DNA of 64,000 bases from Acidovorax radicis N35. Its GTDB lineage: Bacteria; Pseudomonadota; Gammaproteobacteria; Burkholderiales; Burkholderiaceae_C. Of the stretch, positions 7,643 to 16,549 are shown piece after piece. Under the pieces are notes generated by a model. That model did no database searches and had not been told where the DNA came from. It saw only the letters and a program-made list of their open reading frames with translations. The position numbers were made by a program, and so were the translations under genes. Position 1 is the stretch's first letter. Every line of letters starts with the position of its first letter. The stretch lies in contig NZ_AFBG01000007.1 of the NCBI RefSeq assembly GCF_000204195.1, positions 1 to 64,000 of the forward strand, in the 5' to 3' direction.

Positions 7643-8827
7643 TCAGATACGTTCAAAAATCGCTGCAATGCCCTGGCCGCCGCCAATGCACATCGTCACC
7701 AGCGCATAGCGGCCCTGGATGCGCTGCAGCTCATGGATGGCCTTCACGGTGATGAGCGCGCCGGTCGCGCCAATGGGATGGCCCAGCGAGATGCCCGAGC
7801 CATTGGGGTTGACCTTTGCCGGGTCCAGGCCCAGGTCCTTGGTCACGGCGCAGGCCTGTGCCGCGAAGGCCTCGTTGGCTTCGATCACGTCGAGATCGTT
7901 GACGGTGAGGCCCGCCTTCTTCAATGCCAGCTGCGTGGCTGGCACCGGGCCAATGCCCATGTACTTGGGGTCCACGCCTGCGTGGGCATAGGCCACCAGG
8001 CGCGCCAGGGGCTTGGCGCCACGGGCCTTGGCGGCACCGGCTTCCATCAGCACCACGGCGGCGGCGGCGTCGTTGATGCCCGAGGCGTTGCCAGCGGTCA
8101 CCGTGCCGTTTTCCTTGAGGAAGACGGGCTTGAGCTTGGCCAGGTCGTCCATGGTGGCGCCGGGGCGGAAGTGCTCGTCGGTGGCGTATTGCACATCGCC
8201 CTTCTTGCTCTTCAACGTGACGGGCACGATCTGGTCCTTGAACACGCCGGCCTGCGTGGCGCGTTCGGCCCTATTGTGGCTTTCCACGGCCAGTTTGTCC
8301 TGGTCTTCGCGGCTGATGCCCCACTTGGCGGCGATGTTCTCGGCCGTCACACCCATGTGGATGTTGTGGAAGGGGTCGTGCAGTGCGCCGATCATCATGT
8401 CCACCATCTTGGTGTCACCCATGCGGGCGCCCCAGCGCATGTTCAGGCTGGCAAAGGGCACGCGGCTCATGTTCTCGGCGCCAGCGCCAATCGCCACGTC
8501 GGTGTCGCCCAGCAAAATGGACTGGCTGGCGTTGACGATGGCCTGCAGGCCCGAGCCGCACAGGCGGTTGACGTTGTAGGCAGGCGTGCCTTCGCCGCAG
8601 CCGCCGTGGATGGCCGCCACGCGCGACAGGTACATGTCCTTGGGTTCGGTGTTGACCACATGGCCGAACACCACGTGGCCCACATCCTTGCCTTCCACGT
8701 TGGCACGCGCAAGCGATTCGCGCACCACCAGCGCGCCCAGTTCGGTGGGGGGCACGTCCTTCAGGCTGCCGCCAAAGGTGCCAATGGCGGTGCGCACTGC
8801 GCTGACGACGACGACTTCACGGGTCAT
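7643..8827 (-). CDS. Acetyl-CoA acyltransferase (beta-ketothiolase, BktB-like)
   Basis: A 394-residue type II thiolase. It condenses or cleaves acyl-CoA with acetyl-CoA in the cytoplasm. The nucleophilic Cys is in NRLCGSGLQ (about residue 90), the His in GHPIGATGA (about 350) and the second Cys in CIGGGQG (about 380). The length is normal for biosynthetic thiolases. The overall sequence is closer to BktB of Cupriavidus than to PhaA, judged from memory, so it may act on C4-C5 substrates for polyhydroxyalkanoate precursors or in degradation. No phaB or phaC is beside it. The downstream Bug gene has the same direction. Confidence 0.92.
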   Translation of the reverse strand: MTREVVVVSAVRTAIGTFGGSLKDVPPTELGALVVRESLARANVEGKDVGHVVFGHVVNTEPKDMYLSRVAAIHGGCGEGTPAYNVNRLCGSGLQAIVNASQSILLGDTDVAIGAGAENMSRVPFASLNMRWGARMGDTKMVDMMIGALHDPFHNIHMGVTAENIAAKWGISREDQDKLAVESHNRAERATQAGVFKDQIVPVTLKSKKGDVQYATDEHFRPGATMDDLAKLKPVFLKENGTVTAGNASGINDAAAAVVLMEAGAAKARGAKPLARLVAYAHAGVDPKYMGIGPVPATQLALKKAGLTVNDLDVIEANEAFAAQACAVTKDLGLDPAKVNPNGSGISLGHPIGATGALITVKAIHELQRIQGRYALVTMCIGGGQGIAAIFERI

Positions 8828-8857
8828 GGGGAGGTCCTTTCAGAGAGGTTTCGAATC

Positions 8858-8912
8858 AAATGGGCCGCTGCCGCTTGTCTATCAAGCGCTGGAAGCTATC
8901 AAAATAGGAGCT
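8858..8912 (-). repeat. Dispersed two-hairpin repeat, copy 2
   Basis: Read on the minus strand it has TTTGATAGCTTCCAGCGCTT, a six-base loop, AAGCGG, then GGCCCATTT. It fills most of the 90-bp gap between the SDR stop and the thiolase start. Confidence 0.8.
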
Positions 8913-8917
8913 TTGGT

Positions 8918-9679
8918 TCACGCGTCCCGCACATCGGCAACTGGGTTCGCACCGAAATCGGCACGGTCCAGCCAGGCCAGCACGCGGGTGGCGGCGTCGG
9001 CGGGCGACGTGAGCTGCCCGCCCGTCTTGAGGTTGGCAAAGTTCTGCTGGTCCGGAAACGCTTCGGGTGCGGCGCCCCGCAGTTGCACCTGCATGTCGGT
9101 GTCGATCACGCCCGGCGCCAGCGAACACACCTTGGCGCCGTGCGGCTTGAGGGCTTCGTCCAGCGCCACGCAGCGCGTGAAATGGTCCATGCCCGCCTTG
9201 GCGGCGCAGTACGCGGCCTGCGAGGCCATGGCGCGGCGGCCCAGGCCGGAGGAGATGTTGAGCACCTTGCGTGGCACCGTCCAGGCGTCTGTGGCGCCCA
9301 GAAAAGCGGCGGTGAGTTGCATGGGCGCTTCCAGGCCCACGCGCAGGGCATGGGCCAGATCGGCGGCATCGCTGTGCGACAGAGGCGCTATGCGGGGTAT
9401 CACGCCCGCGTTGTTGATCAGCGTGGCGCTGGCAAATGCCTGCGGACCCTCAGCGCTGAGCCAGGCCTGCAGCTTGTGTGCAGCCTGCTCCCCTTGCGAC
9501 AGGTCTTGTTGCCATTGCTCTATGGAGACACCTGCCGCCTTGGCCTCGGTGGTCAGGTCGGCATTGGCACTGCGTGCAATGCAGACCAGGGTGTTGCCGC
9601 TCTTCAAAAGCTGCTGGGCCATGGCCAGGCCCATGCCGCGTGAGGCCCCGGTGAGGATGTAAAGGTGATTTTGTGGCAT
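8918..9679 (-). CDS. SDR-family NAD(P)-dependent oxidoreductase
   Basis: A 253-residue classical short-chain dehydrogenase. The cofactor motif TGASRGMG is at residues 10-17, NNAG near 90, and the catalytic Tyr and Lys in YCAAK near 157-161, with an active-site Ser just before (NISSGLG). The shape resembles the sepiapterin/benzil reductase subgroup (YueD-like), but the substrate is not known. It is cytoplasmic. The minus-strand thiolase follows after 90 bp that hold a repeat copy, so an operon is uncertain. The start ATG at 9679 is the only good one. Confidence 0.88.
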   Translation of the reverse strand: MPQNHLYILTGASRGMGLAMAQQLLKSGNTLVCIARSANADLTTEAKAAGVSIEQWQQDLSQGEQAAHKLQAWLSAEGPQAFASATLINNAGVIPRIAPLSHSDAADLAHALRVGLEAPMQLTAAFLGATDAWTVPRKVLNISSGLGRRAMASQAAYCAAKAGMDHFTRCVALDEALKPHGAKVCSLAPGVIDTDMQVQLRGAAPEAFPDQQNFANLKTGGQLTSPADAATRVLAWLDRADFGANPVADVRDA

Positions 9680-9718
9680 CCCGCCATGTTACTGCGCAGT
9701 ACGCATGTCCATGCGCCG

Positions 9719-10234
9719 CTACTGATCCGCAGGCGACTCCAGCGCCGCCAGCAGCAGTGCCAGCCGCGCATCCAGCGCCGCCAGGTCAGCGGCCTTGAGG
9801 GGGGCGAGGATGCGGTGTTCGTTGGCCACGTGCGCCTCGACCGCGCGGTCGATCAGCGCCAGTCCCTCGGCCGTGAGCTGCACCAGCGAGCTGCGCGCGT
9901 CGTCGGGGTTGGGCAGGCGGGTGATCCAGCCCTGGGCCTCGAGCTTGCCCATGCGGTGTGTCATGGTGCCGGAGGTGACCATGAGCGTCGAAAACAGCGT
10001 GGTGGGCGCCAGGCAGTAGGGGGCGCCACTGCGGCGCAGCGTGGCCAGCATGTCGAACTCCCAGAAGCTCAGGTTGAACTCGGCAAAAGTCTCGTCGAGC
10101 CGCCGCTGCAGCAGCGCGGCACAGCGTTTGATGCGGCCGATGGGGCCCATGGGGCCCACATCCAGGTCGGGGCGCTCGCGGTGCCACTGGGCCAGGATGG
10201 CGTCCACGGCGTCGGGTTGGCGTTGGGTGGCCAT
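9719..10234 (-). CDS. MarR-family transcriptional regulator
   Basis: A 171-residue winged-helix regulator. The central part has the MarR pattern: NLSFWEFDMLATLRRSG, then TTLFSTLMVTSGTMTHRM (recognition helix) and the wing LEAQGWITRLPNPDDARS. MarR proteins usually repress a divergent transport or detoxification gene until a small molecule binds. The divergent neighbour is an EamA exporter, and two copies of a TCTTGAATT dyad lie between them. ATG 10234 is chosen because no ATG lies further upstream in frame before AT-rich promoter DNA. The ligand is unknown. Confidence 0.92.
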   Translation of the reverse strand: MATQRQPDAVDAILAQWHRERPDLDVGPMGPIGRIKRCAALLQRRLDETFAEFNLSFWEFDMLATLRRSGAPYCLAPTTLFSTLMVTSGTMTHRMGKLEAQGWITRLPNPDDARSSLVQLTAEGLALIDRAVEAHVANEHRILAPLKAADLAALDARLALLLAALESPADQ

Positions 10235-10254
10235 GGATTGTTTGTAGGGTAAAT

Positions 10255-10306
10255 TTATCTTGAATTCGAGATTGTATGTTAGAGTTTTTGTCTTGAATTG
10301 AAGATA
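10255..10306. promoter_or_regulatory. Paired MarR-type operators between marR-like and eamA-like genes
   Basis: Two similar dyads, TTATCTTGAATTCGAGAT (10255-10272) and GTCTTGAATTGAAGATA (10290-10306), share the core TCTTGAATT-N2-AGA. Their centres are 33 bp apart, about three helix turns. The block is AT-rich in a GC-rich region and sits just before the regulator start and about 50 bp before the exporter start, as expected for sites controlling both genes. Confidence 0.7.
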
Positions 10307-10351
10307 AATAATCGGTTTTTGGTTTTTAGTCGATCTCTGCATGGCCGCTAC

Positions 10352-11236
10352 ATGACTGCTACACGTTCTTCCCCCTGGCTCGATGCGCTGACCACGGCTG
10401 TGGGCCCGGTCATCTGGGGCTCTACCTACATCGTCACCACCGAGCTGCTGCCGCCCGACCGGCCCTTCACCGCCGCGTTGCTGCGCACGCTGCCTGCGGG
10501 GCTGTTGCTGGTGCTGTGGTGCCGCCGCTGGCCCGCATGGGGCGACTGGCAGGGCTGGTGGCGGCTGATGGTGCTGTCGGCGCTCAACATCGGGGTCTTT
10601 CAGGCCCTGCTGTTCGTGGCGGCCTACCGCTTGCCGGGTGGGGTGGCCGCCGTGGTGGGCGCCATCGGGCCGCTGGTGGTGATGGGCCTGGTCTGGGGCA
10701 TGGACCATCGGCGCCCGCCTGGGTTGGCGCTGGCGGCAGGGGCCTTGGGCGTGCTGGGCATGGCCGCGCTGCTGTTGTCGCCGGGCGCGCGGTGGGACAT
10801 GGTGGGCGTGGCCGCCGCGCTGGTGGGCACGGTGTGCATGGCGGCGGGCACGTTCTGGTCGCGGCGCTGGCGGTCAGACCTGCCGGTGCTGGCGTTCACC
10901 GGCTGGCAGCTGCTGGCGGGCGGCATCATGCTGGCACCGGTGGCCTGGCTGGTGGACCCGCCGCTGCCTGCGCTCTCGGCCACCCAGGTGGGCGGTTATG
11001 TCTACCTGAGCCTGGCGGGGGCCTTGCTGGCCTATGCCCTGTGGTTTCGTGGCATTGCGCGCCTGCCGTCGGTGGCGGTGTCATCGCTCGGGCTGCTGAG
11101 CCCCGTCACGGCCGTGCTGCTGGGCTGGTTGCTGCTGGGACAGGCCATGACGGGCGTGGCGCTGGTGGGCATGCTGGTGGTGCTGGGCAGCATCCTGGCC
11201 GTGCAGTGGGCCATGTCGAGGCCGAAGCCGGTTTAA
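10352..11236 (+). CDS. EamA/DMT-family exporter
   Basis: A 294-residue inner-membrane protein with ten predicted hydrophobic segments arranged as two EamA repeats (about 15-145 and 155-285). The first repeat begins with the family motif GPVIWGSTYIVT. Drug/metabolite transporters of this type export amino acids, purines or toxic compounds. I chose ATG 10352 (MTATRSS), because upstream in-frame DNA overlaps the operator dyads. It is divergent from the MarR-like gene and probably controlled by it. The substrate is unknown. Confidence 0.9.
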   Translation: MTATRSSPWLDALTTAVGPVIWGSTYIVTTELLPPDRPFTAALLRTLPAGLLLVLWCRRWPAWGDWQGWWRLMVLSALNIGVFQALLFVAAYRLPGGVAAVVGAIGPLVVMGLVWGMDHRRPPGLALAAGALGVLGMAALLLSPGARWDMVGVAAALVGTVCMAAGTFWSRRWRSDLPVLAFTGWQLLAGGIMLAPVAWLVDPPLPALSATQVGGYVYLSLAGALLAYALWFRGIARLPSVAVSSLGLLSPVTAVLLGWLLLGQAMTGVALVGMLVVLGSILAVQWAMSRPKPV

Positions 11237-11267
11237 GGGGCCGCACATCTTGGCTGGATGGTAGTGT

Positions 11268-11335
11268 GTTTGCTATGTTTTGTGTAGCAAACTATGAGAC
11301 CCTTCAAGCGCTAGGACCTTAAAAGACCCAAAAAA
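11268..11335 (+). repeat. Dispersed two-hairpin repeat, copy 3 (degenerate)
   Basis: Starts with GTTTGCTATGTTTTGTGTAG, a clear first arm and loop, followed by CAAGCGCTAGGACCTT. The second hairpin is eroded. It lies between the convergent EamA and chemoreceptor genes. Confidence 0.65.
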
Positions 11336-11352
11336 TGTTGCCCACGCGGCCA

Positions 11353-13014
11353 TCAGGCTGCTGCTATGGCACGGGGGCCGCCTACCCGAGCAACTGGCGC
11401 CATGGCGCTGAGGGCCTGTGGGGAGTGTGGGGAGGGCGCCCGGCCGGCGGCGTGCAGGGGGACTCCGCTGCCTGCCGTATCCAGACGGAACACCGAGACC
11501 ACTTTGACGAGATCAAGGGCCTGACTCTTCATGCTGCTGGCGGCAGCGGCCATTTCTTCGACCAGGGCGGCGTTCTGCTGGGTGGCCTGGTCCATCTGCA
11601 TGACGGCTTCACCCACTTGGCCTACGCCATCGCTCTGCTCGGCGCTGGCGGCGCTGATCTCGCTCATGATGTCCGTGACGCGCCGGATCGACTGGACGAC
11701 GTCTGTCATCGTCTGCCCCGCCTTGTCCACCAGTGCAGTGCCTTGCTCGACACGGTTGACGCTGGCGGAGATGAGTTCCTTGATCTCCTTGGCGGCCTCG
11801 GCGGACCGGCCCGCAAGCCCCCGCACTTCACTGGCCACCACGGCAAAGCCCCGGCCCTGGTCGCCCGCGCGCGCGGCTTCCACGGCAGCATTCAGGGCCA
11901 GGATGTTGGTCTGGAAGGCGATGCCGTCGATCACGCTGATGATGTCGGAGATTCTCTTGGAGCTGTCGTTGATGCCCTTCATGGTCTCCACCACCTGGGC
12001 CACCACTTTGCCGCCCTCCACGGCCACATTGTTGGCACTCAGGGCGAGTTTGTTGGCCTGCTGGGCGCTGTCGGAGTTCTGTTTCACGGTCGAGCCGAGT
12101 TCCTCCATGGAGGCGGCGGTCTGCTCCAGCGCGCTGGCCTGGCGTTCGGTGCGGGCTGAAAGGTCGTGGTTGCCCTGCGAGATTTCTGCGCTGGCGGTAG
12201 AGACGCTTTCGGCGCTTTGCCGTACGTTGGCCACGATTTCGGCCAGCTTGTCGCGCATGTGGGCCAGCTCTGTGAGCAGCTGGCCTGGCTCGTCCTTGGC
12301 ACCCTGGGGAATGGGGGTTGCCAGGTCCCCCGCGGCGATGGCCGTGGTGGCCTGGACCGCCTGCCGCACCGGGGCGGTGATGGAGCGTGTGGTCCACCAG
12401 GCCAGGAACAGGCCCACCAAGATGGCCAGCGCGGTGCTGCCGCTCACCCAGGCGGTGCTGGTCTCGGCCTTGCGGGTGGTTTCCTTCAACGTGGTGGCCA
12501 CGCCTTCATCGAGCGTATGGGTCAGCTCTTGCAGCACGGCCGCGTAGTTCTGGAAGACGGGGGCCAGCACGGTGTCGGTCTGCGCGACCACGTCTTGCCC
12601 GGCTTCCTTGGCCTTGACGAGTTCGGTGCGCTTGACGCGGTAGGCGTCGCGCGCGGCAATGGCCTGGTCGTACAGCTGTGTTTCCTTGCCGGGCAACAGG
12701 TAGCCACTCACTTCCTGCATGCGTTTGCTTTGCACCTCGACCACTGCAGACATGTCCTTCTTGAGCTTGCTGGTGTAGGGCGCGTCGTTGGCCTTGAGCA
12801 AAGCCTCGGTGCGCAGCCAGTTCATCTGGATGTCGGTCTGCCACTGGCGCATGAGGCCCTGGCGCTTGAGCTCCGAGGTGGCGATGTGTTCATTGCTGCG
12901 CTGCAGCGCCGTCACGCTCAAGACACCGAGCGTGGCGATGACCACGGTGATCAGCAGCAGCATCCCAAATGCCACTCCGAGTCGAATGCCCAGTTTCAGG
13001 TCTTTGATGCGCAT
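11353..13014 (-). CDS. Methyl-accepting chemotaxis protein
   Basis: A 553-residue chemoreceptor: membrane helix at about 10-32, a four-helix-bundle periplasmic sensor (about 35-188), a second helix (about 190-212), HAMP (about 213-265) and the cytoplasmic signalling domain with the conserved hairpin tip around [23 protein letters not shown]. The C-terminus ends in PRAIAAA, with no CheR/CheB pentapeptide. AAGGAG lies 6 nt before ATG 13014. It follows the sulfotransferase gene by 101 bp in the same direction and could be the last gene of the quorum-sensing operon, though it may have its own promoter. The ligand is unknown. Confidence 0.93.
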   Translation of the reverse strand: MRIKDLKLGIRLGVAFGMLLLITVVIATLGVLSVTALQRSNEHIATSELKRQGLMRQWQTDIQMNWLRTEALLKANDAPYTSKLKKDMSAVVEVQSKRMQEVSGYLLPGKETQLYDQAIAARDAYRVKRTELVKAKEAGQDVVAQTDTVLAPVFQNYAAVLQELTHTLDEGVATTLKETTRKAETSTAWVSGSTALAILVGLFLAWWTTRSITAPVRQAVQATTAIAAGDLATPIPQGAKDEPGQLLTELAHMRDKLAEIVANVRQSAESVSTASAEISQGNHDLSARTERQASALEQTAASMEELGSTVKQNSDSAQQANKLALSANNVAVEGGKVVAQVVETMKGINDSSKRISDIISVIDGIAFQTNILALNAAVEAARAGDQGRGFAVVASEVRGLAGRSAEAAKEIKELISASVNRVEQGTALVDKAGQTMTDVVQSIRRVTDIMSEISAASAEQSDGVGQVGEAVMQMDQATQQNAALVEEMAAAASSMKSQALDLVKVVSVFRLDTAGSGVPLHAAGRAPSPHSPQALSAMAPVARVGGPRAIAAA

Positions 13015-13115
13015 GGCGGCTCCTTGGGGATGCAGTGGCGAAGTGGGGGTGAAAGGGGTGCTGGCGTCCGGTGGCTGGGGCGGTCCGGGTGTCTTGTGGG
13101 GCAGGCAGGCGCGTG

Positions 13116-14189
13116 TCAGGAAAGGGCCGCCGCGCCGGTTTCGAGAGAGCTGGTGCTTTGCAGGCGCTGGCCCACGCGTGCCAGGTAGTCCGCCCGCACG
13201 CGGCGGGCTGCGTAGTCGCGTGGCGCGCTGCGCAGCAGCTGCTCCCACGCCTCGCGGCGGTGCCGCTCTGACTGCTGCTGGCACTGGGCCACCACCACAG
13301 GCGTGGGGTGGGGGGCCTGGGCATCGGTCATGCATTCGTAGCCGTAGTACTGCATGAACTCCCACGCCAGGCTCTCGATGGTCTCGATTTCGTGCGGCTG
13401 CAGCTGGGTCTTGAACTTGTCCTTGTGGGCCGGCAGGGGGGCAAAGCAGTTGGACTCCCACAGGGCGGACCTGCGGGAGAGGTCTTGTGCCTCCTGCGAT
13501 GCGGCGATGTCCAGCATCTGCGGCAAAAACTCGATGCCGATGAACTGGCAGATGCGCCGCAGCGTGTGCTCCTGGTCGCTCAGGAAGTCCTCGTAGCGGA
13601 TGGTGAGCACGCGGTCCGGGTAGCGCAGCGCCAGTGCCCGGCCAGCAGTGTGGGCCTTGACCCAGGCCTGGGCGTTGAGCGTGGTATCGAAGTCATGGAT
13701 GATCGCGCGGTTCATCGACGCCACCTGCGCCCGGGGGTCGCGTACCACGTTCAGAAAGCGCATGTCAGGGAACAGCTCCATCAGTTCGTGGGCGTAGTGG
13801 ACGCTGTCCAGCGACTTGTCCATGGCCACGCTGGCCCCGTGCAGCTCGGCGCTGCGCAGCAGCAGCTCCCACACGATGCGGTGCACGCTGCGGGGTTTGC
13901 CCTGAAGGGCGCTGAAAATCTCTTCGGCGTCGAAGTGCACCCCCGGCCACTTCACCATGCTGGCCGCTTGCAGGCCCACCACGTCCTTGACCATCTGCCG
14001 GTACGCGCTGTCGTCGCGCAGGTCGCCATACAGCGGCACCATCGGCATGAAATCCACGATGTGCAGGGGATAGGGCGAATGAAACTGAGGGCTGGCATTG
14101 AGACGCAGGCGCAGCGCGTGGCTGCCGCAGCGCCGCAGCGGAATCATCAGCAGCGGAAGCGGGCGCGGGGTGTGGGGTGGCTGGTTCAT
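13116..14189 (-). CDS. PAPS-dependent sulfotransferase family protein
   Basis: A 357-residue cytoplasmic sulfotransferase. The 5'-phosphosulfate loop is seen as [11 protein letters not shown] (16-26), and the 3'-phosphate-binding Arg/Ser region as [12 protein letters not shown] (147-158). [12 protein letters not shown] and [10 protein letters not shown] also fit the family. It would transfer sulfate from PAPS to an acceptor I cannot identify, such as a lipid, a glycan or a small metabolite. The start overlaps the DHH gene stop by 4 bp (ATGA), so the two are translationally coupled. With cysC two genes upstream, the operon supplies its own PAPS. The last 50 residues are an extra helical tail. 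Confidence 0.87.
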   Translation of the reverse strand: MNQPPHTPRPLPLLMIPLRRCGSHALRLRLNASPQFHSPYPLHIVDFMPMVPLYGDLRDDSAYRQMVKDVVGLQAASMVKWPGVHFDAEEIFSALQGKPRSVHRIVWELLLRSAELHGASVAMDKSLDSVHYAHELMELFPDMRFLNVVRDPRAQVASMNRAIIHDFDTTLNAQAWVKAHTAGRALALRYPDRVLTIRYEDFLSDQEHTLRRICQFIGIEFLPQMLDIAASQEAQDLSRRSALWESNCFAPLPAHKDKFKTQLQPHEIETIESLAWEFMQYYGYECMTDAQAPHPTPVVVAQCQQQSERHRREAWEQLLRSAPRDYAARRVRADYLARVGQRLQSTSSLETGAAALS

Positions 14190-15217
14190 GGTGTGTCTGC
14201 CTCCAGGTGCGCAAAGAACTCGTTGATGAAGCGGTCCATGTCCTTGTCGGGCAGGCGGTCGATGCCACCCGCGCCATGCCGCCCGCCACCCGCCGGGTAG
14301 CGGCTGCAGAAGATGTCTGCACGGCTGGCGCTGGCGCTGCCAATGCGCAGGTTGACCAGAAAGTCGCCGTCCGAACGCGGGGTGAGCACGGCGACAGAGC
14401 GCCCGTTGTTGCGTGCCACGAGCTGGTTGGCCAGGGTGCCGCACAGGCGCCGGGCCCAGGCGCGGTCGGGCAGCACATACACGCTGGCCCTGTCGTTGGT
14501 GGTGTAGGGGGCCAGGTCCTGCACGGCCTGCAGGTCGCTGGCGTGGCCCTCTTGCAGGCGTCGGAATTCGTAGGCCTTGGCCATGAAATCGAGCGGGCTC
14601 TCGAAGCGGTGGAGTGATCGGTACAGCTGCACGGGGCAAAAGTGCAGGTCTTCGCGGCTTTCGCCGTAGGCGTTGTAGTTGAGCAGGTAACCCAGCTGCG
14701 CCAGCGCCCCGCGCGTGCCTGCCGTGCAGCCATGTTCCCGCGCCATGCGATCGGCGACGGCGTCCAGGTTGTCGCCGTAGGCCGCCACGATGGCCCACTG
14801 GTGCAATACACCACCCAGGTGGCGGTCCACCAGGATGCTGGTGCACACGTCGAGGCTTGTGTCGATGTGGGCCGTGAGCCGCGGGTGGCGAAAGAGGGTT
14901 TTTGCGCTGTGGTGGTCGAAATAAGTCACCTGGCCGCCTCCGTTGAGCACTCGGCACACACCCTGCGCATTGCGGTCCCACGAGATGTCCAGCGCGGTCA
15001 CCTGCAGCGGCCGCCCGGAGGGCAGCTGGTCGAACAGGGCAATGTCCCGCTTCACGCCGCTGATGAGAAAGTTGTCGCGGGGCTCTACCAGGCGCAATTG
15101 GTGCAGCGCGCACAGCCCGTCGGCGTCGCCATTGAAGAGGTCGTAGGCCTGCAACCCACGGTCGGCGGGTGCGGAGGCGGGGGGCGCGGCTGCGGCTGAG
15201 AAGCGATCAGTGAACAT
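14186..15217 (-). CDS. DHH-family phosphoesterase
   Basis: A 343-residue protein with the DHH metal-binding signatures: N-G-D-A-D-G at 29-34, Asp in LDISWD (77-81), the DHH triad at 101-103 (YFDHHS) and an Asp in AAYGDNLD. Near the C-terminus GGGRHGAGG (310-318) resembles the substrate-binding loop of DHHA1 domains. Relatives hydrolyse short RNA or 3'-phosphoadenosine 5'-phosphate (pAp). Between cysC (42 bp upstream) and the sulfotransferase (4-bp overlap), removal of the pAp released by sulfation would fit well; this is inference. DHH exonuclease or other phosphodiesterase roles remain possible. Confidence 0.8.
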   Translation of the reverse strand: MFTDRFSAAAAPPASAPADRGLQAYDLFNGDADGLCALHQLRLVEPRDNFLISGVKRDIALFDQLPSGRPLQVTALDISWDRNAQGVCRVLNGGGQVTYFDHHSAKTLFRHPRLTAHIDTSLDVCTSILVDRHLGGVLHQWAIVAAYGDNLDAVADRMAREHGCTAGTRGALAQLGYLLNYNAYGESREDLHFCPVQLYRSLHRFESPLDFMAKAYEFRRLQEGHASDLQAVQDLAPYTTNDRASVYVLPDRAWARRLCGTLANQLVARNNGRSVAVLTPRSDGDFLVNLRIGSASASRADIFCSRYPAGGGRHGAGGIDRLPDKDMDRFINEFFAHLEADTP

Positions 15218-15259
15218 GGAAAAGGTCTTGCAAAAAGGGGCGAAACTGGTCGGGTGGCA

Positions 15260-15928
15260 TTAGCGGATGTACCCGCGCTGGCGCAGGAGCGCGAGCACCT
15301 GCGCGCAGGCGTCGGCCAGGCTCAGGTGGGCGGTGTCGATGCTGAAATCGGGCGATTCAGGCGCCTCGTAGGGGGCGGAAACCCCTGTGAACTGCGGAAT
15401 GCGCCCCGCACGCGCCATGGTGTACAGGCCTTTGGGATCGCGGCCCTCGCACACGTCCAGCGGGGTGCTCACATGCACCTCCAGAAAACGGTGCTCCCCG
15501 ATGAGCGCACGGGCCATGGCACGGTCGCTGCACTGGGGCGAGATAAGGGCGGTGAAGACCATCAGCCCGGCGTCGTTCATGAGGGCGGCGACTTCGGCCA
15601 CGCGCCGGATGTTTTCCGAGCGTTCGGCCGCGCTAAAGCCCAGGTCCCGGTTGAGCCGGTGCCGAAGGTTGTCTCCGTCCAGCACGAAACTGGCGAACCC
15701 GAGGGTGTGCAGCTGCTCTTCCAGCGCGTAGGCCAGGGTGGACTTGCCCGCACCGCTCAAGCCCGTGAGCCATAACGTGACGGGGCGCTGCTGCAGCAGC
15801 TGCTCGCGCAGGGGGGCTGTGACCCGGCCCATGTGCGGGATCACTACCCGCAGGCCGTGGGGCGTCAGGCCTTTCGCTGCAGCGGCAGGGTCCTTGGCCG
15901 AGGGTTGGAGTGAGGCGGGAAGCGGCAT
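15260..15928 (-). CDS. cysC: Adenylyl-sulfate kinase
   Basis: A 222-residue APS kinase that phosphorylates adenylyl sulfate to PAPS. The P-loop GLSGAGKST is at 56-64; FVLDGDNLRHRLNRDLGFS and SENIRRVAEVAALM form the APS site; ALISPQ and GLYTMARAGRIPQFTGV match the family lid. About 45 residues before the kinase core are longer than in many CysC proteins. No ATP sulfurylase is nearby, so APS must come from the general sulfate pathway. It lies 40 bp after luxI and 42 bp before the DHH gene in one run. This place suggests PAPS supply for sulfation rather than for cysteine synthesis. Confidence 0.93.
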   Translation of the reverse strand: MPLPASLQPSAKDPAAAAKGLTPHGLRVVIPHMGRVTAPLREQLLQQRPVTLWLTGLSGAGKSTLAYALEEQLHTLGFASFVLDGDNLRHRLNRDLGFSAAERSENIRRVAEVAALMNDAGLMVFTALISPQCSDRAMARALIGEHRFLEVHVSTPLDVCEGRDPKGLYTMARAGRIPQFTGVSAPYEAPESPDFSIDTAHLSLADACAQVLALLRQRGYIR

Positions 15929-15968
15929 GGTCAGTCCAGGGGGCGGTTGGGGCGTGCGGCAAGCGCGT

Positions 15969-16523
15969 TCACTGGCACCGGATGGCGCACGCAAAAAGCG
16001 GATGGCCCTGGACCACGGTCGGTGGCCCCAGGCGGTAGGATTCAAAACCCGTGCGGCGCAGCAGGCGTTCCACCCCCAGCGGTGAGACGGTGACCATGCG
16101 CTGGGCACCGCGCGCCATGGCGCAGCGGCTGGCCGCCTGCAGCAGGCCGGTGGTGAGGGGCGAGGAGAACTGGTCAAGCGCGGAGCCCGTAGGCCCCGAA
16201 AGGTCCATCGAGGCAAAGCGGGACAGTTCCCACACCTCGGGTGCGTTCGGTGCCGGGGCGCCGTTGAGCAGTTGCGGGAACACCTCGGCCAGCAGGTAGG
16301 GGCGGGTGGTGGGCAGCAGCCGGGCGGTGCCGATGACCTCGCCGTCTTCGTTTTGTGCGATGACGTAGACGGTGTCGTCCCGGTCAAACTGGTCCAGCTC
16401 CAGGGCATCGCGGCAATGAAGTTGCCAGCCCAGTTTTTCCACAAAAACACGGTGCCGGTACCGGGCCATGCGGGTCATCAGTGGTGGATGCAGTTCAGCA
16501 GAGCAGCCGGAGGTGATGCGCAT
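15969..16523 (-). CDS. Acyl-homoserine-lactone synthase, LuxI family
   Basis: A 184-residue autoinducer synthase, making an acyl-homoserine lactone from S-adenosylmethionine and an acyl donor. The invariant residues are present: Arg-25, Phe-27, Trp-33, Asp-44, Asp-47, Arg-68, Phe-82, Glu-99 and Arg-102, with the pattern RHRVFVEKLGW and ARLLPTTRPYLL. The acyl chain length cannot be told. Upstream is a 16-bp lux box and a good -10 hexamer, so the signal probably drives its own synthesis through the divergent LuxR. The downstream genes cysC, DHH and sulfotransferase follow with gaps of 40, 42 and -4 bp. Confidence 0.95.
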   Translation of the reverse strand: MRITSGCSAELHPPLMTRMARYRHRVFVEKLGWQLHCRDALELDQFDRDDTVYVIAQNEDGEVIGTARLLPTTRPYLLAEVFPQLLNGAPAPNAPEVWELSRFASMDLSGPTGSALDQFSSPLTTGLLQAASRCAMARGAQRMVTVSPLGVERLLRRTGFESYRLGPPTVVQGHPLFACAIRCQ

Positions 16524-16549
16524 TGGAGGTGCCCTCGTGAGTTTCGTCG

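Noticed and set aside
7487..9643. A 718-codon open frame opposite the thiolase and SDR genes
   Set aside because: Same antisense effect; the protein has no domain and crosses two well-defined genes and a repeat.
11353..13461. A longer chemoreceptor start about 450 bp upstream
   Set aside because: The extension would overlap the sulfotransferase gene, is Pro/Arg-rich without homology, and the ATG at 13014 has a strong ribosome site before a proper first membrane helix.
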